Source: JACVRW01 sp963813495 (GTDB lineage Bacteria; Actinomycetota; Thermoleophilia; Solirubrobacterales; Thermoleophilaceae). Taken from it: a stretch of DNA of 64,000 nt. The position numbers and the translations under genes were made by a program. This document shows positions 50,997-59,445 of this stretch, in pieces; positions within the stretch are counted from its first letter, which is position 1; every line of letters starts with the position of its first letter. The stretch is from positions 248,001 through 312,000 of the forward strand of contig CAWEZC010000001.1 in NCBI GenBank assembly GCA_963813495.1, written 5' to 3'. Below the pieces are notes generated by a model. That model was not told the origin of the DNA and did no database searches. It saw only the letters and a list, made by a program, of their open reading frames with translations.

Positions 50997-52297
50997 AGCG
51001 GCCCACCGTGGCGGTGGTGGGCTATCCGAACGTCGGCAAGTCAACGCTGGTCAACCGCCTCTCCGGCACACGGGCGGCAGTGGTGCACGAGCAGGCCGGG
51101 GTCACGCGCGACCGTAAGGAGATCGACGCCGACTGGAACGGGCTCGGCTTCACGCTGATCGACACCGGCGGAGTGGACTTCGCCGGCGAGCATGAGATGG
51201 CCGAGGAGATTCGCCGGCAGGCTCTGATCGCCCTGGGCGAGGCCGATCTCACCGTGATGGTGGTGGATGCGCGGGCCGGGCTGCGGCCCGGCGACGAGGA
51301 GCTGGCGCGCGAGCTGCGCGGCGCCAGCGTCCCGGTCATCGTGGCCGCCAACAAGGTCGACGACGCCCGCTCCGCGGGCCTGGCCGCGGAGTTCTACGGC
51401 CTCGGCCTGGGTGACCCGATCGCGGTCTCGGCCACCCAGGGGCTGGGCACGGGCGATCTCCTCGATCGCGTGGTGGAGAGCCTTCCCCAGGGGCAGGGGG
51501 AGCAGTCAGAATCCGCTCGTCTGGCGGTCATCGGGCGACCAAACGTGGGGAAATCCTCGTTGGTCAACCGGCTGCTGGGGGAGGAGCGGGTGATCGTCAC
51601 CGACGTCGCCGGCACCACCCGGGACGCCATTGACACGCGCATCGAGTTCGAGGGCCGGCCGGTCGTCCTGGTGGATACCGCTGGCCTGCGCAGGCGGACC
51701 AAGGTCGCGGGCACCGTCGACTACTACGCCCAGCTGCGCTCCGAGCAGGCCGCCGACCGCGCCCAGGTGGCGATCGTGGTGTGCGACGCGAGCGAGGGCG
51801 TGACCTCCGAGGACCTGCACATCGCCGAGCTGGCGATGAAGAAGAAGTGCGCCACCGTGATCGCGCTCAACAAGTGGGACGCGACGGGGACGGATCTGGA
51901 GGACGCCAAGGCGCGCGTGGAGCGCAAGCTGCGCCAGCGCCCGCAGGTGATGGCGGTATCCGCCCAGAGCGGACGCGGCCTCAAGCGGCTGGTGGCCGAG
52001 GCCCTGAGCCTGACCGACCGCTCGTCGCAGTGGCTCCAGACCGCCGAGCTCAACCGCTTCCTGGGCGACCTTCAGACCATCCGGGAGCCGCCCGCCTCTC
52101 GGGGCAAGCGGCTGCGCATGTACTACATGGCCCAGTTCGAGACCTCACCGCCTCGGTTTGCCATCCAGGTGAACGACCGCGGCCGTGTCACCCGCGACTA
52201 CGCGTACTTCCTCGAGAACCGGCTACGCGAGCGCTACGGACTGCAGGGTGTGCCGCTGGTGATCGACTTCAAGACCAGCAGGGGGCGCGGGGAGTAG
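50993..52297 (+). CDS. der: Ribosome-assembly GTPase Der (EngA)
   Basis: A double GTPase of 434 residues. Domain 1 has GYPNVGKST, DTGG and NKVD; domain 2 has GRPNVGKSS, DTAGLRRRTK and NKWD. A KH-like C-terminal domain ends PLVIDFKTSRGRGE. Der acts in 50S subunit maturation. The start is GTG at 50993. The C-terminus of the tandem G-domain protein is standard, with no extension. Confidence 0.96.
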   Translation: MKRPTVAVVGYPNVGKSTLVNRLSGTRAAVVHEQAGVTRDRKEIDADWNGLGFTLIDTGGVDFAGEHEMAEEIRRQALIALGEADLTVMVVDARAGLRPGDEELARELRGASVPVIVAANKVDDARSAGLAAEFYGLGLGDPIAVSATQGLGTGDLLDRVVESLPQGQGEQSESARLAVIGRPNVGKSSLVNRLLGEERVIVTDVAGTTRDAIDTRIEFEGRPVVLVDTAGLRRRTKVAGTVDYYAQLRSEQAADRAQVAIVVCDASEGVTSEDLHIAELAMKKKCATVIALNKWDATGTDLEDAKARVERKLRQRPQVMAVSAQSGRGLKRLVAEALSLTDRSSQWLQTAELNRFLGDLQTIREPPASRGKRLRMYYMAQFETSPPRFAIQVNDRGRVTRDYAYFLENRLRERYGLQGVPLVIDFKTSRGRGE

Positions 52298-52333
52298 GAA
52301 CGGCAGCAGTAGGGGGGCGAATCGGTGCCGCGT

Positions 52334-52368
52334 CACAACTTGTGGCCCATATGGGGCCTCAACTTGTG
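52334..52368. promoter_or_regulatory. Palindromic operator-like sites over the AbiEi/DUF559 start
   Basis: CACAACTTGTG (52334-52344) is a perfect 11-bp palindrome with a one-base centre. A near copy, CTCAACTTGTG (52358-52368 with one mismatch), lies 24 bases on. Between them GGCCCATATGGGGCC (52344-52358) is palindromic apart from one extra G and includes the ATG at 52351. CAACTT also sits nine bases before the ATG and could be the -10. The layout suggests autorepression. Confidence 0.5.
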
Positions 52369-53271
52369 TCGCCGGATGAGATCATCGCCAGCGAAGCCGC
52401 GCGGCAGCATCGGGTCGTGGCCCGCTGCCAACTGCTGGCCGCGGGGCTCAGCACGAAGCAGGTTCGGACCCGGGTCGCGCAGCACCGTCTGTTCCCTCTC
52501 TACCGCGGTGTCTATGCGGTCGGGACCCCCGATCCCGGGCCGATCGGCCGTCTCTTCGCGGCCGTTCTGGCCTGTGGCCACGGAGCGGTGCTGAGCCACC
52601 GGTCCGCGGCGGTCCACCACGGTCTGCTCAGCCGGGAGGCCGGCCCGGTCGACGTGACGGTCCCGCGCCGGCGAGGAAGCTCGCCGCGACGAGGCATCCG
52701 CCTGCACTGCTCCCCCTCACTGCTGCGTTTGGACACCACGCGCCGCCACGGCCTCCCTTGCACAACCGTCGAACGAACCCTCGTCGACCTCGCGGCACTC
52801 CAACCGAGCGAGCTGAAGCGAGCCGTCGACCAGGCCTTCGTCCGCAAGCTGATAGGTCGCACCCGCATGGCGGACGCCCTCGACCGCGCAGCAGGCCGCC
52901 ACGGAACCGCACACCTCCGCCGCGAGCTCGCCGGACTCCTTCCCCAGCTGCCGTTCACACGCAGCGAGCTGGAGCGACGCTTTCTGAGGATGCTGGAGAG
53001 AGCGAACCTGCCGCTGCCGACGGTGAACCGCCGCACGGAGACGCACCGCGTCGATTTCCACTGGGCCGCAGACGGCCTCGTGGTGGAGACCGACGGCCGC
53101 GGCGTCCACGACAACCCCCATTCCTTCGAGGAGGATCGGCGCCGCGATCTCGACCTCGAGCTCGCCGGACACCACGTGATTCGGCTCTCGTGGCGTCAGG
53201 TCGACGAGCAGCCGGGCCGCATCGCAGAGCTGTTGGCAATTCGGCTCAAACCGGCGCGAAGCGCGCCGTGA
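52351..53271 (+). CDS. AbiEi-like winged-helix plus DUF559 (Vsr-like) domain protein
   Basis: A protein of 306 residues. The N-terminal part (AARQHRVVARCQLLAAGLSTKQV, in two blocks) resembles the winged helix of AbiEi-type antitoxins and the middle GAVLSHRSAAVHHGL is typical of the same family. The C-terminal part (about 215-300) has RVDFHWAADGLVVETDGRG and DRRRDLDLELAGHHVIRLSW, a DUF559/Vsr-like nuclease fold with D and E in the expected places. No AbiEii toxin is adjacent. The start is ATG 52351 or the in-frame GTG at 52366. Such genes occur as stand-alone members in Thermoleophilia; their role is unknown. Confidence 0.75.
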   Translation: MGPQLVSPDEIIASEAARQHRVVARCQLLAAGLSTKQVRTRVAQHRLFPLYRGVYAVGTPDPGPIGRLFAAVLACGHGAVLSHRSAAVHHGLLSREAGPVDVTVPRRRGSSPRRGIRLHCSPSLLRLDTTRRHGLPCTTVERTLVDLAALQPSELKRAVDQAFVRKLIGRTRMADALDRAAGRHGTAHLRRELAGLLPQLPFTRSELERRFLRMLERANLPLPTVNRRTETHRVDFHWAADGLVVETDGRGVHDNPHSFEEDRRRDLDLELAGHHVIRLSWRQVDEQPGRIAELLAIRLKPARSAP

Positions 53272-54607
53272 AGTGGCGCAGCTGCGCCGGTTCCTCCACG
53301 ATGCGCAGCCCGCGCAGCTCGTCCGAGCGGCCGGACACCAGCTCGCAGACCTCGATCACGTAGTCGATGTGCGACTGGGTGTAGGTGCGCCGCGGAATGG
53401 CCAGGCGCACCAGGTCCATGGCCGCGGGCTGCTCGCTGCCGTCGGGCTTGCGCCCGAACATCGCCGTGCCGATCTCACAGCCCCTGATGCCGCCCTCGCG
53501 GTAGAGGGCCACAGCCAGTGCCTGGCCGGGGTACTGGAGCGGAGGGATGTGCGGCAGCAGCGCGCGGGCGTCGAGGTAGACGGCGTGGCCGCCCACCGGC
53601 AGCACGACCGGAATCCCGGCCCGCTCGAGGGCATCGCCGAGGTAGGCGGTGGAGCGGATGCGATAGCGCAGGTAGTCCTCGTCGACGGCCTCGCGCAGCC
53701 CCTGGGCCAGCGCGTCCATGTCGCGTCCGGCCATGCCGCCGTAGGTGGGAAAGCCCTCGGTGAGGATCAGCAGGTTGCGGCTCTGCTCGGCCAGGTCGTC
53801 GTCGTCGACCGCCAGCCAGCCGCCGATGTTGCCCAGCGGATCCTTCTTGGCCGACATCGTCATGCCGTCGGCCAGCGCGGCCATCTCGCGCACGATGTCG
53901 GGCACCGGGACGTCGGCGTAGCCCTCCTCGCGCAGCTTCACGAACCAGGCGTTCTCGGCAAAGCGGCAGGCATCGAGGAACAGCGGCACGCTCCCGCACG
54001 CCTCGCGCACCGCGCGCAGGTTCTCCATCGACACCGGCTGGCCGCCGCCGGAGTTGTTGGTCACGGTGATCATCACCGCGGGCACGTCGCGCTCGGCCAG
54101 CACGCGCTCGAGCGCCTGGACGTCCATGTTGCCCTTGAACGGATGGCGCGACGAGGGCACGCGCGCCTCCGCCACCGGCAGGTCGAGCGCCTCCGCGCCG
54201 GTGAACTCGATGTTGGCGCGGGTCGTGTCGAAGTGCGTGTTGTTGGGGATCGTCCTGCCCGGGCCGCCCAGCACGCTGAACAGGATCTTCTCGGCGGCGC
54301 GGCCCTGGTGGGTGGGGATCAGGTGCTCGAAGGGGAACAGCTCCTGCACGGCGTCGCGGAAGCGAAACCAGGAGGCCGAGCCGGCGTAGGTCTCGTCTCC
54401 GCGCTGGATGCCTGCCCACTGCTCGCTCGACATCGAGCCGGTGCCGGAGTCGGTGAGCAGGTCGATCAGCACGCGCGGCCCGGGAACGTTGAAGAGGTTG
54501 AACGCGGCCCGCTCGAGCTCCTCCTCGCGCTCCTCGCGCGTGGTCATCCGGATCGGCTCCACGGAGTGGATGCGGAAGGGCTCGACGATCGTGCGGAATG
54601 CGTCCAT
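53246..54607 (-). CDS. tnaA: Tryptophanase (beta-eliminating PLP lyase)
   Basis: A PLP lyase of 453 residues of the tryptophanase/tyrosine phenol-lyase family. MSAKKDPLGNIGG contains the PLP lysine (Lys254 or 255), and EGFPTYGGMAGRDMDALA and PQYPGQALA-like blocks are conserved. EIGTAMFG has Ile where tyrosine phenol-lyase has the phenol-binding Arg381, which favours tryptophanase. It would split tryptophan into indole, pyruvate and ammonia. There is no tnaC leader or permease next to it. It overlaps the convergent DUF559 gene by 26 bases. Confidence 0.85.
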   Translation of the reverse strand: MDAFRTIVEPFRIHSVEPIRMTTREEREEELERAAFNLFNVPGPRVLIDLLTDSGTGSMSSEQWAGIQRGDETYAGSASWFRFRDAVQELFPFEHLIPTHQGRAAEKILFSVLGGPGRTIPNNTHFDTTRANIEFTGAEALDLPVAEARVPSSRHPFKGNMDVQALERVLAERDVPAVMITVTNNSGGGQPVSMENLRAVREACGSVPLFLDACRFAENAWFVKLREEGYADVPVPDIVREMAALADGMTMSAKKDPLGNIGGWLAVDDDDLAEQSRNLLILTEGFPTYGGMAGRDMDALAQGLREAVDEDYLRYRIRSTAYLGDALERAGIPVVLPVGGHAVYLDARALLPHIPPLQYPGQALAVALYREGGIRGCEIGTAMFGRKPDGSEQPAAMDLVRLAIPRRTYTQSHIDYVIEVCELVSGRSDELRGLRIVEEPAQLRHFTARFAPV

Positions 54608-55001
54608 GAGTCGTATGTGTACCGTGCCGATGTGAGCCGACCTGTTCTGCGGACCGTTATCACCCAGGCGGCCCGGCCTCGGACGAGAGCACCGCCCTGG
54701 CCCGCAGCGGCTACCGCATCCTCTCGGTCAGCGACCTGGGCCGCGTCCCGCGCGTGCGCATCCGGCTCGCGCCCGCGGCTCGACCAGCCCGCCGAAGACG
54801 ATGGCCGGGTGGGTGCGCACCGACGACCGGCAGCGGGGCGATCAGCATCGCGTCGCAGGTCGGCCGCTACCTCAACCGCGGCCGCGTCTGCCACGAACCG
54901 ATCCAGCGACTGCTCGAGCGCCTCAGCGCCACGCTGGCGGCCGGGCGCCGGTGCGCGGGCCCGGCGTGCGGTTCCGAGCCATCTGTACCCTTCCCGGCTC
55001 C
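54608..55001. other. Non-coding stretch between tnaA and metK
   Basis: 394 bases without a supported gene. A frame (54754-55005) is open but Arg/Ala/Pro-rich and lacks a good start; part of it (ISIASQVGRYLNRGRV) is mildly protein-like, so a decayed gene is possible. I found no recognisable SAM riboswitch. TACCCT at 54986-54991 ends ten bases before the metK ATG and could be its -10. Confidence 0.5.
54986..54991 (+). promoter_or_regulatory. Putative -10 element (TACCCT), metK
   Basis: TACCCT ends ten bases before the ATG at 55002; no Shine-Dalgarno sequence is seen. Confidence 0.35.
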
Positions 55002-56264
55002 ATGACGAGCGATCAGCTTTCAGACAACGAGTACCTGTTCACTTCCGAGTCGGTCACCGAAGGTCATCCGGACAAGGTGGCGGACCAGATCTCGGACGGC
55101 GTCCTGGACGCCGTGATGGCCGGGGACCCGACGGGCCGCGTGGCCTGTGAGACGCTCGTGAACACCGGTTTGGTCGTGGTTTCGGGCGAGATCACGACCG
55201 AGGTCTACGTGGACATCCCGAAGATTGCCCGCGAGACGATCCGCAAGATCGGCTACTCGGGGTCGCGCTACGGGTTCGACTGCGACAGCTGCGCCGTCAT
55301 CTCGGCGATCGACGAGCAGTCGCCGGACATCGCCCAGGGCGTCGACAAGGCCCTCGAGGCGCGCACCGACCCGGCCGACGACGACGAGCTCGACGTCGCC
55401 GGCGCCGGCGATCAGGGAATGATGTTCGGCTACGCCACGCGCGAGACGAAGGAGCTCATGCCGATGCCGATCTCGCTGGCGCACAAGCTGGCGCATCGGC
55501 TGGCCGAGGCACGCCGCGCCGAGGTCGTTCCCTACCTGGGCCCCGACGGCAAGACCCAGGTGACGGTCCGCTACGAGAACGGCCGGCCGATCGAGATCGA
55601 GAAGGTACTGATCTCGACCCAGCACAGGGACGGGATCGACACGGACACGATGATCCGCCCCGACCTGTGGGAGCACGTGGTCCACCCGATCCTTCCCGCA
55701 GAGTTGTATGACGCGGGCACTCTGTCGGCCGACTCACCCAACTTCCTCGTCAATCCGACGGGCAAGTTCGTAGTCGGTGGCCCGGTGGGCGACGCGGGCC
55801 TGACGGGCCGCAAGATCATCGTCGACACCTACGGCGGCATGGCCCGCCACGGCGGGGGCGCGTTCTCGGGCAAGGATCCGTCCAAGGTCGACCGCTCGGC
55901 GGCTTACGCGGCCCGTTACGTGGCCAAGAACATCGTGGCCGCCGGCCTGGCCGACCGCTGCGAGGTCCAGGTGGCCTACGCGATCGGCGTGGCGCACCCG
56001 GTTTCGGTGATGGCGGAGACGTTCGGCACGGAACGCGTGTCGCGCTCGCAGATCGCCCAGCTGATCGCCGAGCACTTCGACCTGCGCCCCGGCGCCTTCC
56101 GCGAGTACCTCAACCTGCACCGGCCGATCTACCAGAAGACCGCGGCCTACGGCCACTTCGGCCGCGAGGACCACGACTTCACCTGGGAGAAGACCGACAA
56201 GGCGGACACCCTGCGCGAAGCCGCGGGGCTGGGCGAGCGCAGCGCGCTGCCGGCCGAGGCCTAG
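55002..56264 (+). CDS. metK: S-adenosylmethionine synthetase
   Basis: A protein of 420 residues. TEGHPDKVADQISDGVLDA is the ATP/metal loop, GAGDQGMMFGYA is conserved, and GGGAFSGKDPSKVDRSAAY is the C-terminal signature. It makes SAM from methionine and ATP. The ATG at 55002 (MTSDQLSDNEY) gives a normal length; longer in-frame starts lack similarity. The nearby core MetE gene would supply methionine. It overlaps the convergent LysE gene by four bases. Confidence 0.96.
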   Translation: MTSDQLSDNEYLFTSESVTEGHPDKVADQISDGVLDAVMAGDPTGRVACETLVNTGLVVVSGEITTEVYVDIPKIARETIRKIGYSGSRYGFDCDSCAVISAIDEQSPDIAQGVDKALEARTDPADDDELDVAGAGDQGMMFGYATRETKELMPMPISLAHKLAHRLAEARRAEVVPYLGPDGKTQVTVRYENGRPIEIEKVLISTQHRDGIDTDTMIRPDLWEHVVHPILPAELYDAGTLSADSPNFLVNPTGKFVVGGPVGDAGLTGRKIIVDTYGGMARHGGGAFSGKDPSKVDRSAAYAARYVAKNIVAAGLADRCEVQVAYAIGVAHPVSVMAETFGTERVSRSQIAQLIAEHFDLRPGAFREYLNLHRPIYQKTAAYGHFGREDHDFTWEKTDKADTLREAAGLGERSALPAEA

Positions 56265-56899
56265 CCTTCGGGCACCGGTTCCAGCGCCAGGCGTCCGCCC
56301 AGCAGCACCAGCAGGCCGCCCACCAGGCGGTCGATGACGCGCTTGGACCGTGCGTACCAGCGCCGCACCGGCGGGCGCGCGAACAGAACCGCCAGCAGGC
56401 AGTGCCACCACAGGGCGTTGGCCACCACGATCGCGATGGCGGCCGCGACCACCCAAGCCGAGGCCGCCTGGTCGAGCACCGGGGCGAGGATGCTGCCGAA
56501 GAACACCGCCGCCTTGGGGTTGGTGAGGTTGGTGTACAGGCCGCGCCGAAACAGGCGCCAGCCGCCCGCGCCGACGCGCTCGCGGCTCGGCTGCGCTGCA
56601 GGCGGGGCGGCGTCGGCTCCGCGCCAGGTGATCGCCCCCAGGTAGACGAGGTAGGTGCCACCGGCCACCTGGATCGCCGAGCGCACCCAGCTCAGCTGCT
56701 CGAACACCAGCCCGAGGCCGGCCGCGGCGGCGCTGGAGAGCAGCAGCGACCCGGCGGCGACTCCCAGGGCCACGGCAAGCGCATCGCGCTGCGAGCGCGA
56801 CATGGCCGTCTGGGTCACCACCAGCACGTTGGGCCCCGGGGAGGCCATGGCCACCAGATGGATCGTCGCGACGGACAGTAGGAGTGCGGCTGTGGACAT
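56261..56899 (-). CDS. LysE/RhtB-family amino acid exporter
   Basis: A membrane protein of 212 residues with about six helices. ASPGPNVLVVTQTAM is the hallmark loop of LysE/RhtB exporters, and GLYTNLTNPKAAVFFGSI is the second conserved segment. It exports amino acids such as lysine, threonine or homoserine; the substrate cannot be told. It lies between metK and the core metE gene on the opposite strand, so export of a methionine-pathway amino acid is a possibility only. Confidence 0.9.
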   Translation of the reverse strand: MSTAALLLSVATIHLVAMASPGPNVLVVTQTAMSRSQRDALAVALGVAAGSLLLSSAAAAGLGLVFEQLSWVRSAIQVAGGTYLVYLGAITWRGADAAPPAAQPSRERVGAGGWRLFRRGLYTNLTNPKAAVFFGSILAPVLDQAASAWVVAAAIAIVVANALWWHCLLAVLFARPPVRRWYARSKRVIDRLVGGLLVLLGGRLALEPVPEG

Positions 56900-56918
56900 G
56901 CGCTCGAACGCGTCCAGG

Positions 56919-56948
56919 TTGACTGAAGGCGACCGCCTGGGTTACGGT
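56919..56948 (+). promoter_or_regulatory. Promoter of the core metE gene (TTGACT-18-TACGGT)
   Basis: TTGACT (56919-56924) and TACGGT (56943-56948) are 18 bases apart, matching the form seen before ftsZ. Transcription would begin near 56955, leaving a leader of about 70 bases with a short GCCGC/GCGGC hairpin. AAGGAGG (57012-57018) is a strong ribosome site nine bases before the ATG. Confidence 0.6.
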
Positions 56949-57027
56949 CGCGACGCGGTGGGGAGACTGGTCTGTATCACAGGGCCGCCCGAGAGCGGCG
57001 ACGAAGCACCCAAGGAGGAGCAACAGA

Positions 57028-58197
57028 ATGGCGTACGACCCTAGGACCGACACGGGAATACCGACTGAGCCGGTGGGGTCGCTACCGCGGCCGTCCACGC
57101 TGCAGGCGGCCTATGCGCAGTACGACGAGGGCAAGATCGACCAGGCGGCGCTCGAGGCCGAGCAGGACGCCGCCGTCAAGGACTCGATCGAGAACCAGGA
57201 GGCCGCAGGAGCGCCGATCATCTCCGACGGCGAGCAGCGCTGGTCGAGCTTTGCCACCTACCCGATCACCGACACCCTGGCGGGCACCGGCCTGGCCGAC
57301 AACCTCGGCGCGGGCGGCCAGTACTTCGCGATCTTCGCCGACGGGCACAACCGCGAGCTGCCGCGCCTGACCGGTGGTCCGTTCAAGTACAAGACGTTCG
57401 CGGCGGACACGCTGAAGAAGTCGCTGCCCTACGCCAGCAAGCCGATGAAGCAGGCGGTGATCGCGCCGTCCATGCTCGCCCTCCTCTATCCCCTCAACGA
57501 CGAGGTGGACGGCTACCCGCGCGAGCAGTTCGAGGAGGACCTCACCAACGAGACCGAGAAGGACATCCGCGGCGCCTTCGACGCCGGCGCGGAGCGGGTG
57601 TCGGTCGATTTCACCGAGGGCCGGCTGGCCACGCGCAACGATCCGCGCAACCCGTGGACCGGGGCGGGCATGCTGCCGCACTTCATCGAGCTCAACAACC
57701 GCGTCCTCGACCGCTTCTCGCCCGAGGAGCGCGTGAACATCGGCCTCCATACCTGCCCGGGTGGCGACCGCGACTCGGTGCACAGCGCTGACGTGCCCTA
57801 CAACGACCTGCTGCCCAGCATGTTCCAGATCAACGCCGGCTACTTCCTGATCCAGCTGGCCAGCGAGCGCGACAAGGACTCGGTCTACGAGTCGATCGGC
57901 AAGCACAGCCGCGAGGACGCCAACGGGGTCGCGCAGATGTGTTACGTCGGCGTCATCAACCCGCAGAACCCGCGGGTGGAGAGCTCGCAGGAGGTCTGCG
58001 ACGCCCTCGTCAGGGCCGCCGACTTCATTCCCAAGGAGCGCCTGGGCGCCACCGACGACTGCGGCTTCTCGCCCTTCTCGATCGACGAGAAGCCCAACCA
58101 CGGGTCGCCCGACTATGCCCGCGAGGTGGCCTTCCAGAAGATCAAGAACCGGGTCGAGGGAACCCGGATGGCGGCCGAGAAGCTCGGCGTCTCCTAA
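57028..58197 (+). CDS. Core-type cobalamin-independent methionine synthase
   Basis: A protein of 389 residues similar to the C-terminal catalytic half of MetE only. GSLPRPSTL is the family opening; the zinc ligands appear in LHTCPGGD (His and Cys) and DDCGFSPF (Cys). Full MetE has about 750 residues with an N-terminal duplicate; the short form is known as core MetE and may use methyl donors other than the polyglutamated folate. Its placement near metK supports a methionine role. Relatives also include epoxyalkane:CoM-type enzymes, so the exact donor is uncertain. Confidence 0.82.
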   Translation: MAYDPRTDTGIPTEPVGSLPRPSTLQAAYAQYDEGKIDQAALEAEQDAAVKDSIENQEAAGAPIISDGEQRWSSFATYPITDTLAGTGLADNLGAGGQYFAIFADGHNRELPRLTGGPFKYKTFAADTLKKSLPYASKPMKQAVIAPSMLALLYPLNDEVDGYPREQFEEDLTNETEKDIRGAFDAGAERVSVDFTEGRLATRNDPRNPWTGAGMLPHFIELNNRVLDRFSPEERVNIGLHTCPGGDRDSVHSADVPYNDLLPSMFQINAGYFLIQLASERDKDSVYESIGKHSREDANGVAQMCYVGVINPQNPRVESSQEVCDALVRAADFIPKERLGATDDCGFSPFSIDEKPNHGSPDYAREVAFQKIKNRVEGTRMAAEKLGVS

Positions 58198-58264
58198 ACG
58201 GGGGTAAGGCCGGTCCCGCGCCAGGGCGGGGCCGGCCAGCGCCCGCATGCGGCGCCGCAGGCGC

Positions 58265-59389
58265 TCAAGATCCCGCTTCCGCGCTGCGGACGCGATAGAC
58301 CGCGATCTCCTCACGCACGCCCTTGAAGCGATGGCGTCCCACGTAGGACCAGCGACAGTCGCCGCGCGCCTCGTCCTTCACCCGCTCCGTGGCCACCACG
58401 GTGCCCCGCCGCGCGAAGGCGGTCAGGCGGCTGGCCAGGTTGACGGAGCTGCCGTAGTAGTCGCCGGCGCGCGGAAGCGCCTCCCCGGCGGCCAGCCCGG
58501 CACGCAGCAGTGGCGCCTCCGGGTCCTCGGCCGAGCCCTCGACCAGCCCGAGCAGAGCTTGGAGCAATGGGTCGGGCTCGGGGGCCACCAGCATCGCCGC
58601 GTCGCCGATCGTCTTGACCAGGCGCACCGGGGGGCGCGCCGCGCTGTCGACGCGGCGCTCGAACTCTCCGATCACGCGACCCAGCTCGTCAGCCGGGACC
58701 TCCTCGCCGAGCTCGGTGAAACCGACGATGTCCACGAAGGCCACCACCAGCTCCTGGGCGCCCGGTAGCCGGCCGCTCTCGAGCTCGGCCTGGCCGATCA
58801 CCGCCTGGCGGATCTGCTCGCGCATGCGCATGTTGAGCATGTTCTGGAGCGCGGGGCCCGCCAGCGGACCGAGGCTGCGCAGCGACTCCGCGTAGCGCAG
58901 GCCAAGGTCGCGCTCGGTGTCACCGGGATGGATCAGGGCCTGGCCGAGCGTGGCGATCAGGGACGAGGCCACCGATCCCATCGCCTGGCTCATCACGCGG
59001 GTGAGGTCGAGGAAGTCGGCGCGGCTGAGACCGGACTCCAGCAGGATCCGGGCCTGCCGGGCCAGTTCAAGGTCGGCGTCGGTGAGCACGCGCTCCTCGA
59101 AGCCGACGTCGGGCTCACCGAGCGCACGCCGGGCCTCGCGCAGGAAGTCGGGGTCGACGCCGGCCGCCTCGGCCACCTCGCGCTGGGTGTAGCGCGGCCC
59201 CTCGCGCTCCAGCACGCGCTCGATGGGGAGCAGTGCCAGCCGGTCCTCGCGGGCGGCGCGCCGCAGGTCGTCGAGCGAGAAGCCCTCGTTCTCCAGGGTC
59301 TGCAGCAGCTCGCGCCGCGCCTCCCGGGCCGGCCCGCTGCCCGCCCCGTCGAGCAGTCCCTCGCCCTCGAAGTCGATCGCCACGCGCAC
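58265..59389 (-). CDS. Class III adenylate cyclase, Rv1264-like
   Basis: A protein of 374 residues. The N-terminal helical half (1 to about 200; TQREVAEAAGVDPDFLREA) resembles the autoinhibitory, pH-responsive domain of Rv1264. The catalytic domain has VAFVDIVGFTEL (metal Asp), VKTIGDAAML (substrate Lys and metal Asp) and GDYYGSSVNLASRL (adenine-selecting Asp and catalytic Asn/Arg), so it should be active. It makes cAMP in the cytoplasm. Start GTG at 59389 or 59383. It is divergent from priA. Confidence 0.9.
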   Translation of the reverse strand: MRVAIDFEGEGLLDGAGSGPAREARRELLQTLENEGFSLDDLRRAAREDRLALLPIERVLEREGPRYTQREVAEAAGVDPDFLREARRALGEPDVGFEERVLTDADLELARQARILLESGLSRADFLDLTRVMSQAMGSVASSLIATLGQALIHPGDTERDLGLRYAESLRSLGPLAGPALQNMLNMRMREQIRQAVIGQAELESGRLPGAQELVVAFVDIVGFTELGEEVPADELGRVIGEFERRVDSAARPPVRLVKTIGDAAMLVAPEPDPLLQALLGLVEGSAEDPEAPLLRAGLAAGEALPRAGDYYGSSVNLASRLTAFARRGTVVATERVKDEARGDCRWSYVGRHRFKGVREEIAVYRVRSAEAGS

Positions 59390-59432
59390 ATGGTCGCGTC
59401 TCGGCGCGGATCTGGACGTCCGGGTCGGATCG

Positions 59433-59438
59433 TAGCTT
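59433..59438 (+). promoter_or_regulatory. Putative -10 element (TAGCTT), priA
   Basis: TAGCTT ends seven bases before the GTG at 59446. A GAGAGG stretch between them could serve as a partial ribosome site on a longer message, so both modes are possible. Confidence 0.3.
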
Positions 59439-59445
59439 CGGAGAG

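Noticed and set aside
52351..53271. Complete type IV toxin-antitoxin module
   Set aside because: The AbiEi-like domain is present but no AbiEii nucleotidyltransferase toxin is adjacent.
54608..55001. SAM riboswitch before metK
   Set aside because: I could not match any known SAM aptamer core or a terminator/anti-terminator pair.
54754..55005. Small gene upstream of metK
   Set aside because: Arg/Ala/Pro-rich, poor start, no recognised family; recorded as a non-coding stretch with a possible decayed gene.
56949..57011. Cobalamin or SAM riboswitch before core metE
   Set aside because: The leader is about 70 bases, too short for a cobalamin riboswitch, and no SAM aptamer core is visible.
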